From Zetaproteobacteria bacterium (GTDB lineage: Bacteria > Pseudomonadota > Zetaproteobacteria > Mariprofundales > Mariprofundaceae): a stretch of DNA of 34,543 nt. The DNA is taken from assembly GCA_021545585.1 (NCBI GenBank), contig JAJRTF010000084.1, forward strand, positions 1 to 34,543, read 5' to 3'. Positions within the stretch are counted from its first letter, which is position 1. Each line of letters begins with the position of its first letter. The notes beneath the pieces are model-generated. The model was not told the origin of the DNA, made no database searches, and was given only the letters and a program-made list of their open reading frames with translations. The translations under genes were made by a program, and so were the position numbers. This document shows, in pieces, positions 16,905 through 25,095 of the stretch.

Positions 16905-18506
16905 TTACAATATAAGTTTTCGTTCCATGGTGTCTGCCAGAAGTTCCTGAATGTTGTAAACATCCAGTTTTCCATCGATGCCTTTAAGTTGAACAGGCTC
17001 GAGAACATCATATTCAGCTTTCGAATGCAGCTGATTCAGTGTGGTCTCACTAACCATCACATCGCCCGGACCGGCCATGCCAGTCAGGCGCGAGGCCACA
17101 TTGACGGCATCGCCAATACAGGTGTACTGCATTGTTTTCGTTGATCCGATCGCACCCACAACCACCTCACCGGAATTAATGCCGATACCGATCTGTATCG
17201 GCTCCTCGCCATTGCGTTCGCGATCAATATTGAATTGTTCCATTGCGCCCTGCATTTCCAGCGCGCAGGCCACCGCCCGATCCGCCGGGCGGTCTACGGA
17301 CACCGGTGCACCAAACAAAACCATGATTTCATCACCAATATATTTATCCACCGTGCCGCTGTACTTGAACACCACATCAACAATGGTTTCAAAATACTGA
17401 TTGAGCATCGCCACCACGCTGGTCGGGCTGGAACGCTGGCTGAGACTGGTAAAGCCCCGAATATCGGCAAATAAAATCGTCACATCGCGCAGCTCGCCCC
17501 CCTTATCAAGCACCACCTTGCCGCTCATCACCTGCTCCACAACCGAAGGTGATAAAAGTCTCTCAAACTGGGCCTTGGATGCAGCCTCTTCTTCAATCTG
17601 ATGAACCAGACGGGTATTACTCACTGTCATGGCCACATAACGCACAATACCGGTCAATAGCTGCAGATCCTTGCGGCTAAAACTCGCATGGGTTCGCTGA
17701 CTGTCCAGATGTACAACGCCGAAAAATGCACCATCATACAGGATAGGGGCGCACATCACTGAATGAATGCCCTGCAAAATCAGCGATGATACCTGTGAAA
17801 AGCGATCATCCATACTGGTATCGGAAAGCAATACCGCCGTGCGGCTTTCGCGAACTTCACGCAGCACTGATTCAGACACTCGAACCGCTTCATCTTTTCC
17901 CGCCGCCGTATGCATAGCCGTCGGCTTCATCTCACCGGTGGAGTCTTCATCTAGCATGACCACACAACGATCCGCTGCAAAGATACGCACCAGTTCCGCG
18001 CATACTTTTTCAAGTGCTGCAGTAAGGTCGCGTTCAAGACCAATATTCTGCATCAGTTCATTACCCAGGCGCAGCTTCTCATAATCGCCGCGCAGCACCG
18101 AGAGGTCGCTCACCGATGCCTCAGGCATAAATTTCTCCATGCTTGAGACCTGAATACGGTCCTGCACCTGCGAAATATCGGAGACATGGGAAATGTTCAC
18201 CCGCTTGGCCAGCTTTTCGGCCTCGGTTTCAGCCTGAAACTGCAGCGTCACCTTGCCCATGGTGATTTGGTCGCCGTCCTTAAGCTTATGCCGCCGCACC
18301 CGCACGCCATCAATGAAAGAGCCGTTAGAACTGCCCGTATCTTCGAAGATATAATCTTCGCCAACCTTGCGAATCATCGCATGACGTTTGGAAACCATCG
18401 AATCATGCAGACACACAGCACACTTTGGATGCCGGCCAATGCCGATTTCATCATCAATAGTATAAACATGCTCACCGCTGGCAGATCGTACGATTAGCTT
18501 GGACAT
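16905..18506 (-). CDS. FHA-GAF-class III nucleotide cyclase
   Basis: A 533-residue soluble signalling protein. An FHA domain (about 20-90) has IGRHPKCAVCLHDSMVSKRH and GSSNGSFIDG, the phosphothreonine-binding residues. A GAF domain follows at about 160-300 and a short helical linker at 300-340. The class III cyclase domain (340-495) has metal-binding Asp348 (FADIRGFT) and Asp392 (GDEIMVLFGAP), substrate Lys388 (VDKYIGDE), Asn469 and Arg473 (GDAVNVASRL). The second base-selecting position is Thr462 (YTCIGDAVN), the class IIIb pattern; Lys/Thr fits an adenylyl cyclase and the catalytic residues look intact. It could be controlled by a Ser/Thr kinase through FHA and by a ligand through GAF. No membrane segment is seen. 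It precedes pgi and is divergent from glgA. Confidence 0.9.
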   Translation of the reverse strand: MSKLIVRSASGEHVYTIDDEIGIGRHPKCAVCLHDSMVSKRHAMIRKVGEDYIFEDTGSSNGSFIDGVRVRRHKLKDGDQITMGKVTLQFQAETEAEKLAKRVNISHVSDISQVQDRIQVSSMEKFMPEASVSDLSVLRGDYEKLRLGNELMQNIGLERDLTAALEKVCAELVRIFAADRCVVMLDEDSTGEMKPTAMHTAAGKDEAVRVSESVLREVRESRTAVLLSDTSMDDRFSQVSSLILQGIHSVMCAPILYDGAFFGVVHLDSQRTHASFSRKDLQLLTGIVRYVAMTVSNTRLVHQIEEEAASKAQFERLLSPSVVEQVMSGKVVLDKGGELRDVTILFADIRGFTSLSQRSSPTSVVAMLNQYFETIVDVVFKYSGTVDKYIGDEIMVLFGAPVSVDRPADRAVACALEMQGAMEQFNIDRERNGEEPIQIGIGINSGEVVVGAIGSTKTMQYTCIGDAVNVASRLTGMAGPGDVMVSETTLNQLHSKAEYDVLEPVQLKGIDGKLDVYNIQELLADTMERKLIL

Positions 18507-18662
18507 GACAGCATCTTAGCGCAGAACCCCGTCAAAAGACAAATTTTCCATGCGCCAGCTTGTTCCGGCCTACCCATGATGCAGCTGCCGGCTCGCAGCG
18601 GCAGTTTAGCCCATGCTTTAATTCTGCTAGCATTTGCCGACTTTCGCTGTCGGGGGAGACAC
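18507..18662. promoter_or_regulatory. Divergent intergenic region between the cyclase gene and glgA
   Basis: This 156-base gap must hold the promoters for the cyclase-pgi side (-) and for glgA (+). GGGGGAG just before ATG 18663 is the glgA ribosome binding site. An AT-richer stretch around 18615-18635 could hold the glgA -10 element, but no convincing -35/-10 pair stands out. I saw no tandem operator repeats. Confidence 0.35.
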
Positions 18663-20117
18663 ATGGCAAAACTGAATATCGTATTCATTGCATCTGAGGC
18701 AGCGCCCCTGGCCAAAACCGGCGGCCTTGCAGATGTAGCCGGATCCCTGCCGCATGCACTGCAAAAAATTGACCACCAAGTAACGGTCATCCTGCCCTTC
18801 TACCGACGCCATCTTTTTGCCAATAACATCAAGACCAGGCCTTTGAAAAAATCCATCGAGATGTGGGCCGATGGCATTAAACGCCAATGTCCACTGCATA
18901 CGGCCAGCGTGGATGGTCTTCGATTCATATTGATTGAGCAGGATGACCTGTATGACCGCGATGGTCTGTATGGCCCGGCTGGCGGCGCCTATGACGACAA
19001 TCTGCTGCGTTTCCTGCTCTTTGACCGGGTGGCGCTTGAGGTTGCTGCGCAGCTTGGCAAGCCGGTTGATATCCTGCATTGCCATGACTGGCAGACCGGC
19101 ATGGTTCCATTGCTGCTGAAAACCCAGTATCAGCATCATACCGGTATCGCCAAGGCCAAAACCGTTTATACCATCCATAATCTCGCCTACCAGGGTATTT
19201 TTCCGGCCGACTGGATTCACCGTCTGGGTATGCCCAGCCACTATTTTCACCACGACGGCTATGAGTTTCATCACCAAATCAACTGCATGAAAGGCGGCAT
19301 TGAATCCGCGGATGCCATTACCACGGTCAGCCCGTCCTATGCCAAGGAAATCATGACACCCGAATATGGCTGCCATCTGGAAGGCTTCCTGCACAATCAT
19401 GCCGACCGCCTGAGCGGCATCGTTAACGGCCTGGATATCAATCACTGGAATCCGCAGACCGATTTGGTTATTGCCGCGCAATTTGGAGCGGGAAAAATTG
19501 CCGGTAAAAAACAATGCAAGCAGGCATTGCAAAAGCATTGTGGTTTGGATGAGTCAGCCGACACACCGCTGCTGACCCTGATTTCCCGTCTGGCCGATCA
19601 AAAAGGCATCGATCTGCTGCTGGCTAATGCAAACACCTGGCTTGAACGCGGCTATCAACTGGCGGTACTTGGGTCGGGGGATGCACACAGCGAGCAGGCC
19701 CTGCATTATCTGGCCGGCAGACATCCTCGACAGATGCATTTCTATCGCGGCTTCAATGAAGACCTCGCGCGGCAGATTTATGCCGGCGGCGACATCTTCC
19801 TGATGCCGTCACGCTTCGAGCCCTGCGGTCTGGGCCAGCTGATGGCAATGCGATACGGCACGGTGCCGGTGGTCCGCGCCACAGGCGGATTGCGTGATAC
19901 GGTTGTGGACTATGGGTCGAAAAAATCCCGTGCCACCGGCTTTCACTTCACTGATGCCACGCCGGAGGCTTTTGATGCCGCTCTTGAGCAGGCTGTTTCG
20001 GTGTACAAAACACCGGCCATCTGGTCGCGCATCCGCAATCGTGCCCTGAAACGCAACTCCTCGTGGGAAGCTTCCGCCGAGGAATATGCCAGCCTGTATC
20101 AGAGCCTGCTGGACTGA
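18663..20117 (+). CDS. glgA: Glycogen synthase (ADP-glucose)
   Basis: Adds glucose from ADP-glucose to growing glycogen chains. A GT5-family protein of 484 residues (E. coli GlgA: 477). Motifs: ASEAAPLAKTGGLADVAGSL with the ADP-glucose-binding KTGGL at 18-22, HCHDWQTGMVPLLL, TIHNLAYQGIFP, and SRFEPCGLGQLMAMRYGTVP in the C-terminal domain. The frame is open from 18576, but the 29 extra residues are not GlgA-like; ATG 18663 follows GGGGGAG at the right distance. The glucokinase gene overlaps the stop codon by one base. No glgC or glgB is in the window. Confidence 0.96.
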   Translation: MAKLNIVFIASEAAPLAKTGGLADVAGSLPHALQKIDHQVTVILPFYRRHLFANNIKTRPLKKSIEMWADGIKRQCPLHTASVDGLRFILIEQDDLYDRDGLYGPAGGAYDDNLLRFLLFDRVALEVAAQLGKPVDILHCHDWQTGMVPLLLKTQYQHHTGIAKAKTVYTIHNLAYQGIFPADWIHRLGMPSHYFHHDGYEFHHQINCMKGGIESADAITTVSPSYAKEIMTPEYGCHLEGFLHNHADRLSGIVNGLDINHWNPQTDLVIAAQFGAGKIAGKKQCKQALQKHCGLDESADTPLLTLISRLADQKGIDLLLANANTWLERGYQLAVLGSGDAHSEQALHYLAGRHPRQMHFYRGFNEDLARQIYAGGDIFLMPSRFEPCGLGQLMAMRYGTVPVVRATGGLRDTVVDYGSKKSRATGFHFTDATPEAFDAALEQAVSVYKTPAIWSRIRNRALKRNSSWEASAEEYASLYQSLLD

Positions 20118-21052
20118 TGACCGATATCCTTGCCGCTGATATCGGCGGCACCCATCTGCGTCTGGTGCGGATTCAGGCCAATGGTACGATCACCAGTCAA
20201 ACAAAGGTGCAGGCAGACTTCAGCCGCTTCATCTCTGACTCCAGAACTGCTGCTGAAACCCACATCCTCGATACCATTGTCCATGCCTGCGAACCGATGC
20301 TTGCAGGCAACAGTATCGCAGCCTTCGGTATTGGCTTTCCCGGTTTCTTTATAGGTGACTCCGGCATACTGGCCGCTTCCCCGAACCTGCCCCAGCTGCA
20401 CAATTTCGCCCTTTCCGAACAACTCGGCAAGCGCCTGGGCATCAAGGTTGCAGCCCAGAATGATGCGCTGTGTGCAGCCATCGGCGAACTGCATTGCGGC
20501 GTTGGACAAGGGGTCAGGAATCTGTTGCACATCACTCTCGGCACAGGTGTCGGTGGCGGCCTGATTCTGGATGGCCGTCCCTACACAGGTGAGAACGGCA
20601 TGGCCATGGAATTCGGGCATTTGCGCATTGCCTACGATGGGCAGGCAAGATTTTGTGGCTGCGGCGGAACCGGCTGTGTTGAAGCCTATGCTTCGGCTAC
20701 AGCAGTGGCTGATCGCTATCGGGAAAAGAGTGGAGTAACTCTGGATAGTGCGGGCGTTCATGCTGCAGCAGTTAACGGTGATGAACGTGCTGTCCAGGTT
20801 ATTGACGATGCCGGCCTGTATCTTGGCCGGGCTCTGGCTGAAACAATTAAACTCATGGATATCAAAATCGTGAGTATCAGCGGCGGCCTGACCGGGGCAT
20901 GGGACATATTTTACCCGTCACTAATACAGGAGATGGATGCCCAACTGATTAACCCGCTAAAAGGACGCATCAAAGTTCTGCGTTCAAGCCTGAATGACCG
21001 TGGCGGCCTGCTCGGAGCCGCCGAGCTGGCCCGGCGGATACAACAGCCATAA
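20117..21052 (+). CDS. ROK-family glucokinase
   Basis: Phosphorylates glucose with ATP to glucose 6-phosphate. The 311-residue protein has the ATP-binding DIGGTHLRLV at 8-17, NDALCAAIGE, LGTGVGGGLILDG, and the zinc/ROK signature FCGCGGTGCVEAYAS near 181-195. Glucose is the most likely substrate, but ROK kinases also act on N-acetylglucosamine, fructose and other sugars, so the assignment is at family level. No N-terminal helix-turn-helix is present, so it is not a NagC/Mlc-type repressor. ATG 20117 overlaps the glgA stop (TGATG), so it is translationally coupled with glycogen synthase. It ends at a strong bidirectional terminator. Confidence 0.88.
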   Translation: MTDILAADIGGTHLRLVRIQANGTITSQTKVQADFSRFISDSRTAAETHILDTIVHACEPMLAGNSIAAFGIGFPGFFIGDSGILAASPNLPQLHNFALSEQLGKRLGIKVAAQNDALCAAIGELHCGVGQGVRNLLHITLGTGVGGGLILDGRPYTGENGMAMEFGHLRIAYDGQARFCGCGGTGCVEAYASATAVADRYREKSGVTLDSAGVHAAAVNGDERAVQVIDDAGLYLGRALAETIKLMDIKIVSISGGLTGAWDIFYPSLIQEMDAQLINPLKGRIKVLRSSLNDRGGLLGAAELARRIQQP

Positions 21053-21093
21053 AAAAACGCAGGGCGGGAAACCGCCCTGCGTCCATTGTTTTT
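21051..21093. terminator. Bidirectional intrinsic terminator between glucokinase and glgP
   Basis: A perfect 11-bp stem (21057-21067 with 21072-21082) with a GAAA loop. On the - strand it is followed by seven T residues (AAAAAAA at 21051-21057), and on the + strand by a short T-run at 21089-21093. It ends the glgA-glucokinase transcript and the glgP transcript. Confidence 0.93.
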
Positions 21094-21110
21094 CTACTTC
21101 CTGCCGCTTA

Positions 21111-23597
21111 CTACTTTGGAGCAATCGGCGAAAGACCCCATATCTCACGATTATAATCCTGCATGGTACGATCAGTGGAGAACTTACCACTGAATGCAGT
21201 GTTCAGGATACTCATGCGCAACCAGGCTTCTCTATCCTGAAATACGGCAGAAGCCCGCTGCTGCGCCTCCAGATAGGAACGGAAATCAGCAGCCACCAGC
21301 CACGGATCACTGTTGCTGCGAATGGCGGCACAGATCGGGGAAAACACCCCGGCCTCGAACTGATTGAAATGGCCACATTCGAGTAATTCCATCACACGCT
21401 TGAAGTCATCATCAGCGGCGATAATTGCACTCGGATCGTATGAGCCATGTGTCTTCTCCACTTCATCAGCGGTCAAACCGAACAGGAAGAAGTTCTCATC
21501 GCCCACTTCCTCGCGAATCTCGATATTGGCGCCATCAAGCGTGCCGATAGTCATCGCACCGTTCATCATGAACTTCATATTACCGGTGCCCGAAGCTTCC
21601 TTGCCGGCAGTGGATATCTGCTCGGACAGATCAGCCGCCGGGCAGATCACTTCCATGGCTGACACGCGATAGTTCGGAAAGAATACGACCTTCAGTTTGT
21701 CGCCGACATCGGGATCGTTGTTAATCACCTCAGCCACATTATTCACCAGCTTGATAATCTGCTTGGCCATCCAGTAGCCCGGAGCAGCCTTGCCGCCGAT
21801 CAACACACAGCGCGATGTCCAGTTGTCCGTATCGCCGCGCTTGATGCGGTCATACAGGTGAATAACGTGCAGAATATTCAGCAACTGACGCTTGTATTCG
21901 TGAATACGCTTGACCTGAATATCGAACATCGCATCAGGGCTAAAGGAAACACCGCATTCTTTCTCGACCAGTCTGGCCAGACGCTGCTTGTTGCGAAATT
22001 TGCAATCGGCCCATTTGCGACGGAAATCGGCATCATCTGCCAGCGGCGCCAGCTGCTTAAGCTGGCCAAGCTCGGTGATCCATGCATCGCCGATATGTTC
22101 GGAGATCAGGGCTGACATGGGCTTATTGCACCAGGCTATCCAGCGGCGCTGGGTCACGCCATTGGTCTTGTTGTTGAACTTCTCGGGCCACATGGCATGG
22201 AAATCGGCAAACAGGCCTTCCTTGAGCAAATCCGAATGCAGCTGGGCCACACCATTGACCGAGAAACTGCCAACCAAGGCAAGATAGGCCATGCGCACCT
22301 GCTGCACGCCACCCTCCTCGATGATCGACATACGTCTCTGCCGTTCCGTGTCACCCGGCCAGCGGCGTGCCACTTCGGCCAGAAAACGGGCATTGATTTC
22401 GTAAATAATCTCCAGCACGCGCGGCAACAGACGGCCGAACAGATAAACCGGCCAGCGTTCAAGCGCTTCAGGCAGCAATGTATGATTGGTGTAGGCCATG
22501 GTACGGCTGGTAACAGCCCATGCTGCATCCCAGTCCAGACGATAATCATCCATCAGGATACGCATCAATTCAGCCACCGAAACAGTCGGGTGCGTATCAT
22601 TGAGCTGGAAGACATTCTTGTCGGCAAACTCACTAAAATCTTCCCCGTGTGCCGACACCCACTGGCGAATCACATCCTTGATACTGGCACTGGCCAGGAA
22701 ATACTGCTGGCGCAGACGCAGTTCCTTACCATTCTCACTGGCATCATTCGGATACAGCACCATGGAGATATCTTCGGCTGCATTCTTGGCCGCTACGGCC
22801 TCGGTGTAATCACCGGCATTGAACTCGCCGAGATTGAATTCATCGGTAGCCGCCGACTTCCACAGGCGCAGCGTATTCACCGTACCGTTTTTAAAACCCG
22901 GAATCGGGGTGTCGAACGGGACAGCCAAAACATCATCACTGTCCACCCAGCGCATATGCGCTACGCCCTGATCATCATGATATGCTTCGCTTCGTCCACC
23001 GAACTGAATGGACTGAGTATATTCCGGACGTTCAATTTCCCAGATATTACCGTTACGCAGCCAGTGGTCGGGCTCTTCGACCTGACAGCCATTGACAATT
23101 TTCTGGCGAAACATGCCGTACTCATAGCGAATACCATAACCGGTCACCGGCAGCTGCAGGGTTGCGCAGCTATCCACAAAGCAGGCCGCCAAACGGCCCA
23201 GGCCGCCATTACCCAGACCCGCATCCTGTTCGCGTTCGATTTTTTCTTCAAAGTCCATGCCCAGATCATGCAATGCTTCCCCGGTTTCGGCATCTAGGCC
23301 AAGATTCAGAATGGCATTGCCAAGCGCACGACCCATCAGAAATTCCAGCGACAGATAATAAGCGCGTTTGCCGCCCTTCTCGATATATGCGTCCTTGGTG
23401 TTCTTCCAGCCTTCCATCAGATGATCACGAATCGTGTAAGCGACCGCCTGATAACGGTAATGGTTGGAGCGGCTCGCCGTATGCTGCCCAAGGGTACGCA
23501 AATAATGACGCTGAATACCCTTTACCAACCCCTCGGATGTTTTATCCAGAGCTGGAACATCAGTAATACTGCGGGTTGGTTGGCTGGTTTTAGACAT
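21111..23597 (-). CDS. glgP: Glycogen/starch phosphorylase
   Basis: Releases glucose 1-phosphate from alpha-1,4-glucan ends using inorganic phosphate; PLP-dependent. The GT35 protein has EASGTGNMKFMMNG with the PLP Lys at about 675, GLGNGGLGRLAACFVDSCAT near the N-terminus, and QLNDTHPTVSVAELMRILMD. I chose ATG 23597 (828 residues), which has AAGGTG 9 bases upstream; a GTG at 23609 would add 4 residues. It is transcribed towards glucokinase and ends at the shared terminator. An upstream terminator separates it from pfp, so it should have its own promoter in 23610-23735. Confidence 0.97.
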   Translation of the reverse strand: MSKTSQPTRSITDVPALDKTSEGLVKGIQRHYLRTLGQHTASRSNHYRYQAVAYTIRDHLMEGWKNTKDAYIEKGGKRAYYLSLEFLMGRALGNAILNLGLDAETGEALHDLGMDFEEKIEREQDAGLGNGGLGRLAACFVDSCATLQLPVTGYGIRYEYGMFRQKIVNGCQVEEPDHWLRNGNIWEIERPEYTQSIQFGGRSEAYHDDQGVAHMRWVDSDDVLAVPFDTPIPGFKNGTVNTLRLWKSAATDEFNLGEFNAGDYTEAVAAKNAAEDISMVLYPNDASENGKELRLRQQYFLASASIKDVIRQWVSAHGEDFSEFADKNVFQLNDTHPTVSVAELMRILMDDYRLDWDAAWAVTSRTMAYTNHTLLPEALERWPVYLFGRLLPRVLEIIYEINARFLAEVARRWPGDTERQRRMSIIEEGGVQQVRMAYLALVGSFSVNGVAQLHSDLLKEGLFADFHAMWPEKFNNKTNGVTQRRWIAWCNKPMSALISEHIGDAWITELGQLKQLAPLADDADFRRKWADCKFRNKQRLARLVEKECGVSFSPDAMFDIQVKRIHEYKRQLLNILHVIHLYDRIKRGDTDNWTSRCVLIGGKAAPGYWMAKQIIKLVNNVAEVINNDPDVGDKLKVVFFPNYRVSAMEVICPAADLSEQISTAGKEASGTGNMKFMMNGAMTIGTLDGANIEIREEVGDENFFLFGLTADEVEKTHGSYDPSAIIAADDDFKRVMELLECGHFNQFEAGVFSPICAAIRSNSDPWLVAADFRSYLEAQQRASAVFQDREAWLRMSILNTAFSGKFSTDRTMQDYNREIWGLSPIAPK

Positions 23598-23704
23598 GTG
23601 AAAAGGCACCTTGAATGAAGCTTATTTTTGGGCGCGCACCCTGTCCAAATCGCCCCTGCAAGTCAAACGAGCGTCGACCCTGTCACGATCCATCAGCTCT
23701 TATC

Positions 23705-23725
23705 ATGCTAACAGATTCATAGCAT
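23705..23725. repeat. Inverted repeat upstream of glgP
   Basis: ATGCTA at 23705-23710 and its exact reverse complement TAGCAT at 23720-23725 are separated by 9 bases. It lies in the gap upstream of glgP, just past the pfp terminator. The spacing suits a dimeric regulator site, but a 6-bp match could occur by chance. Confidence 0.3.
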
Positions 23726-23735
23726 CATCGGGCAC

Positions 23736-23769
23736 AAAAAAGGCCGATGACACACAGTGTCACCGGCCT
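23736..23769 (-). terminator. Intrinsic terminator after pfp
   Basis: A 13-bp stem (23741-23753 with 23757-23769) with one A-C mismatch and a 3-base loop. Read on the - strand it is followed by six T residues (A-run at 23736-23741). It lies 26 bases after the pfp stop and isolates pfp from glgP. Confidence 0.88.
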
Positions 23770-23794
23770 GATTACGACTTCAGCCTGAATACAT

Positions 23795-24979
23795 CTAGAA
23801 CAGCTTACCCATGCGTGGCAGCTCACCAACCAGCGGGCGCAGATATTCCAGCCATGCTTCCGTGACATCATTGCCATCGGCATGAATATACTCGTCCTTC
23901 ATTTCAGTCGCCTCTCGCGCCACGGTAGACAACGGAGTAACGAAATAGTCACTCTGATAGGGCGCACTGGAAAGCCGGCGAATCGCGATTGAGCCATTCT
24001 CACCGCTATGTACCGCATGCGACACACCGAAACCACCAGACTCACGGGCTTCACGGGCATCCACCTCGGAGACAATGGTCGGATAACTGCGCTGCAGGTA
24101 GCCAAACGTATCAGCACGCACACGCACTGTTTCACCGGCATACGCCTCCTTGACCCTCGTGGACAGGAAGTCCCCCAATGCTCCGGTGCCGGACAGCTGT
24201 ACATTGCCGTGCGAATCTTTCTCACCCGTACTGGCAATCGGATTGCCATCGGCATCTGCCACACCTTCCGAAACAGCAACCACGCAACGGCCGTAGTTGA
24301 CCATCATACGTTTCACATCCGCCTGAAAGCTGGCCACATTGAATGCACGTTCAGGAAGATAAATCAGATGCGGGCCATCGCCCTCATCCTGGCGAGCCAG
24401 CGCAGAAGCCGCAGTCAGGAAGCCCGCATGGCGTCCCATCACAACATTGATCTTGATTCCGGCCAGTGCGGCGTTATCACGGTCATCGCCCATAAATGCC
24501 AGCGCGACGAAACGGGCCGCCGAGGCAAAACCCGGACAGTGGTCCGTCACCCTGAGATCATTATCGATGGTTTTCGGAAGATGCACGGTACAGAAATCGT
24601 AATGCTCTTCTTTGGCCATTTCGGCGATGATATGTGCCGTTTCGGCTGAATCGTTGCCGCCTATATAAAAGAAATAGCGCACATCGTTTTTCTTAAACAC
24701 CTCGAATACACGCTCGCACTCGGCTTTGCCCGGCTTGAGACGCACCGAGCCCAGTGCTGCCGCCGGCGTATTCGCTACAAGCTCCAGCTGTGCATCTGAT
24801 TGCGTCGTCAGATCGATAAAGTCCTCTGCCATGATACCGGCAATACCATGATGTGCACCAAGGATGCCTGTAATTTCAGGATGCTTTCTCGCTTCCAGAA
24901 CGGCTCCTACCAGTGACTGGTTGATCACCGCAGTCGGACCGCCGGACTGCCCAATCACCATTTTGCCTTTTAATGCCAT
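23795..24979 (-). CDS. pfp: Pyrophosphate-dependent 6-phosphofructokinase
   Basis: Reversibly phosphorylates fructose 6-phosphate with pyrophosphate, so it can run glycolysis or gluconeogenesis. The 394-residue protein begins ALKGKMVIGQSGGPTAVINQ. The key PPi-type residues are visible: GGNDS with Asp110 where ATP enzymes have Gly, and PKTIDND with Lys136 where ATP enzymes have Gly. MGRHAGFLTA near 181-190 binds sugar phosphate. I chose ATG 24979, which has a GAGGAGAGGAAG site; the frame is open back to 25084, but that part lies in the upstream gap. Divergent from the inositol-phosphatase family gene. PFPs of this kind may also act on sedoheptulose phosphates, which fits a Calvin-cycle host. 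Confidence 0.93.
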   Translation of the reverse strand: MALKGKMVIGQSGGPTAVINQSLVGAVLEARKHPEITGILGAHHGIAGIMAEDFIDLTTQSDAQLELVANTPAAALGSVRLKPGKAECERVFEVFKKNDVRYFFYIGGNDSAETAHIIAEMAKEEHYDFCTVHLPKTIDNDLRVTDHCPGFASAARFVALAFMGDDRDNAALAGIKINVVMGRHAGFLTAASALARQDEGDGPHLIYLPERAFNVASFQADVKRMMVNYGRCVVAVSEGVADADGNPIASTGEKDSHGNVQLSGTGALGDFLSTRVKEAYAGETVRVRADTFGYLQRSYPTIVSEVDAREARESGGFGVSHAVHSGENGSIAIRRLSSAPYQSDYFVTPLSTVAREATEMKDEYIHADGNDVTEAWLEYLRPLVGELPRMGKLF

Positions 24980-25095
24980 GCTTCCTCTCCTCTTCAGGGT
25001 CTCACCCGGTAACGTAGCGGCATAATAGCCAGAAATGACCGGCATCGCATCCCCGAAAAAATACGCTAGCTTCCACCCCTGCAATGGGAGGCTTC
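24980..25095. promoter_or_regulatory. Divergent promoter region, pfp and inositol-phosphatase gene
   Basis: 116 bases between two divergent starts. GAGGAGAGG precedes pfp and GGGAGG (25086-25091) precedes ATG 25096. CATAAT at 25021-25026 is a possible -10 element for the + direction, but no well-spaced -35 is seen. Confidence 0.35.

Noticed and set aside
18576-18662. Upstream extension of glgA by 29 codons
   Set aside because: The extra residues are not GlgA-like, and ATG 18663 has a strong ribosome binding site and the conserved family N-terminus.
18627-19538. A 303-codon open frame on the - strand
   Set aside because: Antisense to glgA, whose motifs are complete.
22197-23297. A 366-codon open frame on the + strand
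   Set aside because: It lies wholly antisense to glgP, which has full family motifs; the translation looks like no known protein and is a shadow of the GC-biased codon pattern.
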